Assembly (NCBI GenBank): GCA_013817115.1 | Contig: JACDDG010000109.1 | Location: forward strand, 1-6,454 | Source: Parachlamydiaceae bacterium | GTDB lineage: Bacteria; Chlamydiota; Chlamydiia; Chlamydiales; Parachlamydiaceae | Length of the DNA: 6,454 bases | Direction: 5' to 3' | Shown: one piece after another, positions 1-6,203 of the stretch | How positions within the stretch are numbered: position 1 is the stretch's first letter | Layout of the letters: each line of letters opens with the position of its first letter | The notes under the pieces: model-generated | Databases searched by the model: none | What the model was told of the DNA's origin: nothing | The model's input: the letters and a program-made list of their open reading frames with translations, nothing else | Translations under genes and position numbers: made by a program

Positions 1-926
1 GTGATGTCTAAATTTCCGTTGTCTGTTAACAATATCCCATGACGAGCCGACCGCGTAGGATATGAACTGTCAAATGTGTCGATCCCTAACGGTATTGAAC
101 GATCGATGGATGGAAGATCGCCTATCCCTAGCAAATGATTGGGCTTATCCATAGGTAGCAACGGCATCGTATAGGTAAGAAGGTCATGCATTTCCTCCTT
201 ATTTTTACCTACACTGCCTCCAACAGCATATCCATCAAAATCTAACCCTGTTAAAAATCGGCAACTTTCTTGTCGAAGTTCAGGATCAATCCCACCATGA
301 ATTACTGCATATATCGCTTGTCCTTGCGGATTTAACAAATGCGCATCAAGAGATCGTTTTTCCCAACGGTGCGTTCGTGCCAACGATTTCTTAAGATCTT
401 CTTTTAAAATGTGGTAAGGAGGCAGTTCGTCTAAAGGAATAATGATATCTGCTCCAAAATCCTTTTGGGCATAAATAGAATTCTCGGGAGTGAGCACTAT
501 TTTTTCGCCATTTCGATAAGAACGAAAATGCACTCCTTCTTCTGTGATCTTGAGGACAAGTCCACCTTGTTTTTTCGTTCCTCGGCTTTTCAATTCATTG
601 GCTACTCCCCCGTAAGCCAAGCTAAACACCTGGAAGCCTCCGGAGTCAGTGATAATAGGGAGCTTTCGATTAATAAAAGTGTGAAGCCCGCCTGCCTTTC
701 TGACAACCTCCGGGCCAGGTTGCAAAAGTAAATGATAGGTATTGCAAAACATCAACTGCAAGCCTATCTCATCCACAAGTACATTATCTATGGCTTTTAA
801 CGTTCCATTTGTTCCTACTGCCACAAAATTTGGAGTGTCAATAATCCCATGAGGAGTGTGAATGCGCCCTACACGTGCACGAGATTTTTTCGACTGATGA
901 ATTAACTGAAAAGAGAAAGATGTCAT
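1..926 (-). CDS. tgt: Queuine/preQ1 tRNA-guanine transglycosylase, C-terminus outside window
   Basis: This is the enzyme that exchanges guanine-34 in GU(N) anticodons for queuine or its precursor preQ1, acting in the cytoplasm. The frame is open from ATG at 926 to the window edge (308 codons; the family is about 370-400 residues). Visible motifs are residues 92-103 (ITDSGGFQVFSL, with the general-base/binding Asp94), 166-172 (DELPPYH), AVIHGG, 236-242 (GGSVGKN) and 283-297 around the nucleophile Asp286 (FDSSYPTR). The C-terminal CxCxxC...H zinc site would lie beyond position 1 and cannot be checked. The sequence agrees well with my memory of Chlamydia trachomatis Tgt, including Leu168 where most bacteria have Cys. 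Chlamydiae lack the queuosine de novo pathway, so salvage of host queuine is the inferred role. The start is supported by homology of LIHQSKKSRARVG near the N-terminus; only a weak AGG precedes it by 11 nt. Gene identity is very secure. Confidence 0.96.
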   Translation of the reverse strand, partial: MTSFSFQLIHQSKKSRARVGRIHTPHGIIDTPNFVAVGTNGTLKAIDNVLVDEIGLQLMFCNTYHLLLQPGPEVVRKAGGLHTFINRKLPIITDSGGFQVFSLAYGGVANELKSRGTKKQGGLVLKITEEGVHFRSYRNGEKIVLTPENSIYAQKDFGADIIIPLDELPPYHILKEDLKKSLARTHRWEKRSLDAHLLNPQGQAIYAVIHGGIDPELRQESCRFLTGLDFDGYAVGGSVGKNKEEMHDLLTYTMPLLPMDKPNHLLGIGDLPSIDRSIPLGIDTFDSSYPTRSARHGILLTDNGNLDI

Positions 927-953
927 GTTTTGAAGTGCCTATTTATTGATATT

Positions 954-988
954 GGATAGATTGTAACCGAAAAAATCTCTTTCGTCCA
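954..988 (-). promoter_or_regulatory. Putative sigma-70-type promoter of tgt
   Basis: Read on the minus strand, TGGACG (983-988; four of six matches to TTGACA) is followed after exactly 17 nt by TACAAT (960-965; five of six matches to TATAAT). The predicted transcript would begin near 953, about 27 nt ahead of the tgt start. It lies within the 80-bp gap after the F-box gene, so tgt need not depend on read-through from that gene. Inferred from sequence match only. Confidence 0.45.
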
Positions 989-1006
989 GTAAGAAGCATG
1001 TCATAT

Positions 1007-1918
1007 TTAAACGTACCTTACTATAGCTGAAGCACCGATATTCACCATATGCACACTTCGACTTTTGGTGACAGTAAGACCTGATGGTTCGGAACCTCCA
1101 AAAATTATCTGAAAAGCCCCAATATTTTCCTCACAAAGAATATAGGTGTTTATTCCGAAAAGATATTCTTTAATCCTTACTAAATTTGCAATAGTTACGG
1201 CAACAGCCTCAATTGCTTTAGGAATAGTATAGGCACTGCCTGAACTTTCTACTAAATTTTTTACCATAGTTTGTTTCTGTAAATTTGATATGTTTTTACT
1301 ATTATCAAGCACCCCCAATGGCATTAGCACCCAATGCGGTTGATTAACAGGTTCGTTTTGTTTTAGTTCACCTTGATTTTCTTTTAACATATATTTGTAA
1401 CCTGGTACTTTTCGCTCTTGCCACTGCAACAACTTAGACTCCACCTTAACACCCAGAGTTGTTAAGGTAAATTCAGTCTCGTTAATATACTTAGGAATGT
1501 ATACAAGTGTATGAGTATCTTTAATTAACTTTCCACTATTTAGAAATACAGGGCACGGTCTATTAAGTATTTCATGGATGTTGTTCGGCAAAATTGAAAA
1601 AGCAGCTTGAATTTCTTCGTCGGAAGGAGTGGCCTCTCCGAAAAACTTCGCCCATTGCTGTGGACCAAACGCAAATCTTCGCCAATCATAGCCTTTCATT
1701 AATAGGCTTTCAAAAAGCATTTTATTTGTCAGTCGATACCATTGATTATCCACCAAAGATGGAGCTAAGAATCCCGCTGGATTTGAAGTTTTTAAATGTC
1801 TAAAGATTTCAAAAAGACATTCCTCAGGTATTTGGTAGATTGATCTGGGTTGATCTTTTGGTAGATCATTAAATTGCTGGTTTTCATCATTGTTAATTGA
1901 TAAATTTGATCTAATCAT
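1007..1918 (-). CDS. F-box domain protein, candidate host-directed effector
   Basis: A 303-residue protein with an F-box at about residues 28-71 (YQIPEECLFEIFRHLK, then SLVDNQWYRLTNKMLFES), which fits the LPeEll.eIf..L...slVc..W pattern. In eukaryotes F-boxes bind Skp1 and bring substrates to SCF ubiquitin ligases; bacteria lack SCF, so such proteins usually act inside a eukaryotic host. Residues 80-303 have no catalytic motif I recognise. The blocks EILNRPCPVF (116-125), HWVLMPLGVL (195-204), IPKAIEAV (232-239) and FGGSEPSGL (273-281) resemble the C-terminal part of an expanded protein family I remember from amoebal chlamydiae. There is no signal peptide or membrane segment; export, if any, would be by type III secretion (inference). 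The start has a good AAGAAGG ribosome site 10 nt upstream. Its stop is 80 bp ahead of tgt. The frame is intact. F-box call fairly sure; function not shown. Confidence 0.82.
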   Translation of the reverse strand: MIRSNLSINNDENQQFNDLPKDQPRSIYQIPEECLFEIFRHLKTSNPAGFLAPSLVDNQWYRLTNKMLFESLLMKGYDWRRFAFGPQQWAKFFGEATPSDEEIQAAFSILPNNIHEILNRPCPVFLNSGKLIKDTHTLVYIPKYINETEFTLTTLGVKVESKLLQWQERKVPGYKYMLKENQGELKQNEPVNQPHWVLMPLGVLDNSKNISNLQKQTMVKNLVESSGSAYTIPKAIEAVAVTIANLVRIKEYLFGINTYILCEENIGAFQIIFGGSEPSGLTVTKSRSVHMVNIGASAIVRYV

Positions 1919-1928
1919 AATTGAACAG

Positions 1929-1950
1929 CCTTCTTTATGTTAATATTATA
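1929..1950 (-). promoter_or_regulatory. -10 element and ribosome binding site of the F-box gene
   Basis: On the minus strand a perfect TATAAT (1945-1950) is followed by AAGAAGG (1929-1935), which sits 10 nt ahead of the ATG at 1918. The transcript would start near 1938, giving a leader of about 20 nt. No convincing -35 box lies 16-18 nt upstream (GAAGAT or similar), so the promoter may be weak or need an activator. The ribosome site supports the chosen start. Confidence 0.5.
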
Positions 1951-2242
1951 AGCAAAAAATTTAGCATATCTTCTAATGCATTTAAATTCAACAACAAACA
2001 TTACTAGTGTACGCGCAAAGGGATCATGTCTAAATTGCGCTACAGAAAAAACAGCTTTTAATAGAAATCAAAAAACTGTCCACATAAAATTTGTTACAGT
2101 AAGTTCTATAAACGCCTTACCACGTTAAAAAAATTCTAACAAAAATATGTGTCCTTCTAACAAAATCATATAAATATTTTTTGTGTCATCTTCAAAATTC
2201 TCCTTTTTTTGGCTGTCCATATTTATCATTAAATTTTATTGC
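1951..2242. other. AT-rich intergenic region with a short direct repeat
   Basis: No gene is visible on either strand between the divergent F-box gene and the ATPase remnant. The one regularity is TTCTAACAAAA, present perfectly at 2134-2144 and 2155-2165, a 21-bp period or two helical turns. A TATAAA at 2169-2174 could serve as a -10 box toward the ATPase, but no matching -35 box is present. The open frame that begins at 2183 and runs into the ATPase gives a hydrophobic peptide unlike the family's N-terminus and was not taken as coding. Confidence 0.6.
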
Positions 2243-2299
2243 ACCCTGATTTTCAACCGTGCCATGTTTTTTTTTACCTTGATTTTTAACCACGTAATG
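2243..2299 (+). repeat. Imperfect tandem repeat at the ATPase start, 33-bp period
   Basis: Two 24-bp copies, ACCCTGATTTTCAACCGTG... at 2243-2266 and ACCTTGATTTTTAACCACG... at 2276-2299, agree at 18 of 24 positions. They are separated by a short T-rich spacer that includes a run of nine T. The second copy ends on the ATG at 2297 that I take as the start of the ATPase gene, and the first ends on another ATG (2264). The 33-bp spacing is about three helical turns. This could be an operator overlapping the start codon, or a small duplication; the sequence alone does not decide. Confidence 0.5.
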
Positions 2300-3719
2300 G
2301 CTGAAATAAAAAAACTGCGAGGTCAATTGCATGAAGCGTCTTATCGATCATCTCTTTCGGAATGGAAAGTCAATCCTCATCGCAAACCTTTGTTGTTGCA
2401 AGGTACCCGCCAAGTAGGAAAAACTTTCGCAGCAAGGTAGTTGGGAACGACTTTCCCTAATTTTATCGAGATAAATTTTGAATTCCGATCATATCTAAAA
2501 ACTCTCTTCACCCAAGATCTTGATCCTATACGAATTACGAAAGAACTTTCTTTGCTTTTGCAAAAACCAATTGCCCCGGGTAAGACGCTTCTTTTTTTTT
2601 GACGAAATTCAAGAATGTACCATTGCAATTACTGCCCTGCGTTACTTTTATGAAATCATGCCTACGTTGCATGTCATTGGTGCAGGATCCCTTCTTGACT
2701 TTGCATTGCAAAAAATGGGTGTTCCCTTTGGTCGGGTTAGCAGCCTCTACATGTATCCTATCTCTTTTGTAGAATATCTTTGTGCGACAGGCAAATCGAT
2801 GGCGATCGAAGCTCTCCTAAAGCACAATGAACAGCAGCCTTTTAGCGAATTACTTCATGGCATGTTATTGAAAGATGTCGCTCATTATCTTGCCATTGGG
2901 GGAATGCCCGATGCAGTGCGAACATGGATTGAAATGGAGGCTCCGAGAGAGATTGCCGCAATACATCACACCCTTCTCGGGACTTACAGACAGGATTTCA
3001 TAAAATATACTGAAAAATTTCAGATTAAATATATTGAGCAACTGTTCAACGAAATCCCTCGACAGCTCGGTGCAAAATTTAAATATAGCAAAATCGAAGG
3101 GGAATGTCGCAAGAGAGAATTAGCTCCCTGTTTAGAGCTTCTTGCTACAGCAGGAGTGATCCATACCGTAACCCACACGTCGGGGAAGGGACTCCAATAG
3201 GGGCAGGGAGCGATCCCAGTCGCTTTAAAGTCATTTTTCTTGATTCGGCTTTAAGCCAGACAGCACTTGGTTTCGATCTAACTGCATGGGTTTTTGCGTC
3301 CGGAACAGGAATTAGTCAATAAAGGGGCTATTGTGGAGGCTTTTGTAGGACAAGAAATTTTAGCCTATTCTCTTCCCATAGCTAAGAGCCACCTTTATTA
3401 TTGGCATCGTGAGTCACGGGGAAGTCAAGCCGAGGTGGACTATCTATTTCAGCGTGGGAGTGATATTATACCCATCGAAGTCAAGAGTGGAAGTGGAACT
3501 CCCCTAAAAAGTTTACATCTATTCCTTCAAGAGCACCCTCGGACTCCTCACGGCGTTCGAATATCAACACACAACTATTCACACCATGAGCAAATTCACT
3601 CTTTGCCATTATATGCGACCCTTCTTTGGCATCTCTCGAACAAAAAGAAGCTATGCATTGGCTCTGTCAATCTGAATCAAACTATAGCTTGTGCTACGCC
3701 CCCCTTCAGTGTTTTTTGA
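2297..3719 (+). pseudogene. Broken AAA_14/DUF4143-type ATPase
   Basis: The pieces read in order as one protein of the AAA_14 plus DUF4143 family, widespread accessory ATPases of poorly known function. Seen are Walker A GTRQVGKT (2402-2425), Walker B LLFFDEIQE (2588-2615, across a frameshift), a sensor-like GAGSLLDFAL, YLAIGGMPDAV, TYRQDFIKYTE and RQLGAKFKYSKI. The C-terminal part has a PD-(D/E)XK-like EVDYLF...IPIEVKSG (Asp at 3438, Glu/Lys at 3477-3485). Lesions are an in-frame TAG at 2438-2440 where Glu or similar is expected; one T too many in the nine-T run 2592-2600; one G too few at 3182-3185; and one extra base at 3288-3295, probably in GGG. Restoring these gives a continuous family-like protein of about 470 residues. 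The family usually ends near the IHSLPLYATLLWHL segment, so the tail up to 3719, which overlaps fic, may be extra sequence. No ribosome site precedes the ATG at 2297. Three lesions could be assembly errors; the TAG is less easily explained so. Confidence 0.88.
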
Positions 3720-4751
3720 GAGTATATCTTTCTCAATCAGGTCAATAATATCTCTATGAGCAGTGTCTTGTGAACACTTTGCCATTTTAGACCATTTTGT
3801 CGTAGTCAATTTATTATCAAATCCATCAAGTAACTTGTTAATAACTTTCTTTTGCCTTTCATTCAGTGATACATGTTGATATTTCTCCCAAAATTTGACT
3901 TTAAAAAAAATATTCGATAGAGAAATTCTGGCCTTCTCTATTGCACTTCCAAGGCACCCCAAAAACCACTCAATCCAGGCTGTTATGTCTAAATCCCCTT
4001 TTTGAGTTTTTTCGAGAATTTTATAATAGTCTTTTCTTTCAGACTGAATCTGTGCTGATAGACTATAAAAACGCAGTGAACTTTTTTCCGCACGTGCAAG
4101 CAGCATATCCGAAATAGCTCGGGCAATGCGTCCATTACCATCGTCGAATGGATGAATAGTGATAAACCATAGATGGGCAATTGCTGCTTTTAAAACGGGG
4201 TCAAGATTCGAATCCTCATTTACCCATTTTAAAAATAATGCCATCTCTTTGTCCAGCAAACCTGCTTTGGGAGCTTCATAGTGCACTACCTCTTGACCCA
4301 TTTTCCCTGAAACAACTTGCATAACATTCTGACGCCATTCCCCTACCTTGATTTTGGTATACTTATCTATGGGAAATAATTTTGTATGCCAATAGAATAA
4401 ACGTTCTTTAGTCAATGATTGATCATAATTTTGCGTTGCATCGAGGATCATCTCAACAATTCCATCTACATTTCGATCTGAAGGTAGTAAAGCTCCGATG
4501 TCTATCCCCAAATGTTTTGCAACTGACGAACGAACTTGAGTCTGATCTAGAAGCTCCCCTTCTATTTCACTCGACTTAATTACATCTTGAGTCAAAGTCT
4601 CCAAAAATGTTCCTTGCTGGAGCTTAAAGCCCACACGCTCCATTTGTCCCAGAAGTCGACCCTGGTCATGCAATAGTGGACAAAGGATGGTGGAAATTTT
4701 ATCCGTATCCCATTTAAACTTTGGCCAGTCCGATTGGTCGTAGATATACAT
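3651..4751 (-). CDS. Class II Fic protein (DUF4172-Fic-winged helix), probable AMP transferase
   Basis: Fic enzymes typically transfer AMP from ATP to hydroxyl groups of target proteins. This 366-residue protein has the family's usual length and order. A DUF4172-type N-terminus comes first (DWPKFKWD at 8-15, GRLLGQMERVGF at 31-42). The inhibitory motif (S/T)xxxE(G/N) follows as SSEIEG at 60-65. The complete active-site motif HPFDDGNGR is at 200-208, with Arg211 also conserved. A C-terminal helix-turn-helix-like segment spans about 294-358. His200 is the expected base, and Glu64 the expected inhibitory residue that holds the enzyme off by contacting the active-site arginine. All key residues are present and the frame is unbroken, so it should be functional. 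The start has a strong AAGGAG (4758-4763) 6 nt before the ATG. The last 69 bp overlap the converging ATPase remnant. The target protein cannot be told from sequence. Two palindromes upstream suggest tight, perhaps self-directed, control. Confidence 0.95.
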   Translation of the reverse strand: MYIYDQSDWPKFKWDTDKISTILCPLLHDQGRLLGQMERVGFKLQQGTFLETLTQDVIKSSEIEGELLDQTQVRSSVAKHLGIDIGALLPSDRNVDGIVEMILDATQNYDQSLTKERLFYWHTKLFPIDKYTKIKVGEWRQNVMQVVSGKMGQEVVHYEAPKAGLLDKEMALFLKWVNEDSNLDPVLKAAIAHLWFITIHPFDDGNGRIARAISDMLLARAEKSSLRFYSLSAQIQSERKDYYKILEKTQKGDLDITAWIEWFLGCLGSAIEKARISLSNIFFKVKFWEKYQHVSLNERQKKVINKLLDGFDNKLTTTKWSKMAKCSQDTAHRDIIDLIEKDILSKNTEGGRSTSYSLIQIDRANA

Positions 4752-4757
4752 GATTTA

Positions 4758-4802
4758 CTCCTTGCTTTTCCTTATCCTATAAGATGTGCGGAGATTAGGC
4801 AA
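4758..4802 (-). promoter_or_regulatory. Putative fic promoter and ribosome binding site
   Basis: On the minus strand TTGCCT (4797-4802; four of six to consensus) and TAGGAT (4774-4779; four of six) are separated by exactly 17 nt. AAGGAG follows at 4758-4763, six nt ahead of the fic ATG. The -35 box lies in the centre of the proximal palindrome (4786-4817), so a protein bound there would exclude RNA polymerase. The promoter match is modest; the ribosome site is strong. Confidence 0.45.
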
Positions 4803-4817
4803 GCTTAATCTCCGCAC
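4786..4817. promoter_or_regulatory. Palindrome 1 upstream of fic, likely operator
   Basis: Perfect 12-bp arms GTGCGGAGATTA (4786-4797) and TAATCTCCGCAC (4806-4817) flank an 8-bp spacer. The same core GCGGAGATTA...TAATCTCCGC recurs in the palindrome centred 45 bp farther out. Two copies of one dyad at a promoter point to a dimeric DNA-binding regulator. The Fic protein's own C-terminal helix-turn-helix is a candidate (inference). Confidence 0.75.
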
Positions 4818-4825
4818 TTTTGCCT

Positions 4826-4867
4826 GATTTTTGCGGAGATTAAGCCAACTTAATCTCCGCAAAAATC
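4826..4867. promoter_or_regulatory. Palindrome 2 upstream of fic, likely operator
   Basis: Perfect 19-bp arms, GATTTTTGCGGAGATTAAG (4826-4844) and its complement (4849-4867), flank only 4 bp (CCAA). It shares the GCGGAGATTA core with palindrome 1 but is longer and more symmetric. It is not a normal terminator: on either strand the T-run precedes the stem and A residues follow it. It lies about 75-115 bp upstream of the fic start. Confidence 0.78.
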
Positions 4868-4961
4868 TGTCGAATTGAATAATAGCCAGATATTGTAGGT
4901 GAAATCACCCCACTAAACTCGGACTAAAGCGGTTTGGTGAAGATGTTAAAGGTTCCATCAG

Positions 4962-6203
4962 TCACGTGGCCATCGCCGGATCAGAATATTCATAAGGGAC
5001 TGGATCTAACGTAGAAAGAGAGGAAATAGAACTTTCATATTTTGGTTTTGTAGGATCAATTGTCAAAAGCTGTAAATCAAGTGCTTTTGCGCGTTGCTTG
5101 GCAAACGCTTCTATTGCTAGTTTTAATTTAGGATCTACAAGACGCGGATAAACTCCTTCAAGAAAGAGAACCGGCTCCTTGCCGTTCCATAAGATGCGAA
5201 AAATCTGCCTTGCAATGATCTTTCCCTCTTTATTTTTTATTGCGAGCAAACGATTTTTTCCGTCAAAGACGTAGCCCATCAGGCATTTATTAAGAGTTGG
5301 ACTACCATCTACCGCTTGACAGCTGCCTTCAACTTCCGTTCCTGAGAGGAAGAGATCTTCGTAATGATCACTATCGACGATTGAAAAACCTTCATAATTT
5401 TGTTTGACTTCATCTCTTTTGATCAGTCCTGACAAAAGTGCCTTAATATCGTTTTGAAATGCTGCAAATTGCGGTTTGTTTATCTCCTTCAAATCGCTAT
5501 CGATTTCCTTTAGCAATTCCTTTTGCTTTTTAGCTAATAAGTTCTCATCCATCAGTTTAATGCAGTTTATTTGTATATCTTGTAGCTTATCTGCTTTAAA
5601 ATTTTCTTGGATCACTTTCTTGCCGGATTTAAGAAAATCAAAAAGAAGAGGAGCTTCTTCATATTTTAAATGCCCATGATCTATTAAATTATTTTTAAAA
5701 ATCCCTAAAAAGTTAATTGGCTGCAGTGATACATCAGTTTCTTTAAGAAAATTCGCAAGTAATGATTTTCCTCCATCCGCCCACATTTGTAAAAGCTCAG
5801 GCTTATTTCGAAAGATTTCGGCAAGGTGTTTGGATTTGGTCATATCGTAGCGCATCTTAGGGAAATCACCCGCTAAAAGTCCGTCCAAAACACTTCCAAG
5901 ACATTGTAATGATTGTTTATCGGCTTGTAATTTGGCAGCATAAGTGATAATAAAGTTAGGCACTCTTGTTTCGCCGAAGAATTTTGTAAATTTCCCGGCA
6001 AAATCATCTACTCCTGTTGTAGGGATAATTTTCTGTATGTTTTCTTCCAAAATGGCTGAAATCGTTTTGTTTTCAAGATTCTCTTTTTTTAGGTCGCCCA
6101 TTTTATTGATATCCTTGATCGTTGAAATAGCTCGCAATGTGACAAGAATCCCTTCCAATTTTTCCTTCGCATTGAAATTCTCTTTGGATTCGATTTTTGC
6201 CAA
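4962..6203 (-). CDS. Protein of unknown function, probably the C-terminal part of a longer, interrupted gene
   Basis: A 413-residue Lys/Glu-rich, mostly helical soluble protein that I cannot assign. A helix-rich, possibly coiled-coil stretch spans about 196-245. The C-terminal part looks like a separate conserved domain: DLFLSGTEVEGSCQ at 283-296, NKCLMGYVFDGKNRLLAIKN at 305-324, GKIIARQIFRILW at 327-339 and PVLFLEGVYPR at 344-354. I have a memory of similar blocks in hypothetical proteins of chlamydiae and other intracellular bacteria, but not of a function. The listed start is TTG without a clear ribosome site. The frame stays open and coding-like upstream (SAAELNPDDIENL) to an in-frame TAG at 6273-6275 without any ATG. 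The first in-frame ATG is internal (6101, residue 35), preceded by AAGGAT at 10 nt. A one-base change in the T6 run (6242-6247) would join the frame to an ATG at 6262 or 6267, so a frameshift near the 5' end is likely. Coding is secure; start and intactness are not. Confidence 0.7.
   Translation of the reverse strand: MAKIESKENFNAKEKLEGILVTLRAISTIKDINKMGDLKKENLENKTISAILEENIQKIIPTTGVDDFAGKFTKFFGETRVPNFIITYAAKLQADKQSLQCLGSVLDGLLAGDFPKMRYDMTKSKHLAEIFRNKPELLQMWADGGKSLLANFLKETDVSLQPINFLGIFKNNLIDHGHLKYEEAPLLFDFLKSGKKVIQENFKADKLQDIQINCIKLMDENLLAKKQKELLKEIDSDLKEINKPQFAAFQNDIKALLSGLIKRDEVKQNYEGFSIVDSDHYEDLFLSGTEVEGSCQAVDGSPTLNKCLMGYVFDGKNRLLAIKNKEGKIIARQIFRILWNGKEPVLFLEGVYPRLVDPKLKLAIEAFAKQRAKALDLQLLTIDPTKPKYESSISSLSTLDPVPYEYSDPAMAT

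Noticed and set aside
2183..2296. N-terminal extension of the ATPase frame back to an ATG at 2183
   Set aside because: The peptide is hydrophobic, contains the translated tandem repeat, lacks a ribosome site and does not resemble the family N-terminus.
3104..3322. Separate small gene in this plus-strand frame
   Set aside because: Its sequence GTPIGAGSDPSRFKVIFLD is the middle of the DUF4143 region of the ATPase displaced by a frameshift.
4826..4867. Palindrome 2 as a two-way transcription terminator
   Set aside because: The T-run lies before the stem and A residues after it on both strands, the reverse of a terminator.
4898..4909. GGTGA-AA-TCACC small palindrome upstream of fic
   Set aside because: Five-base arms occur often by chance, and it is unrelated in sequence to the two large palindromes.
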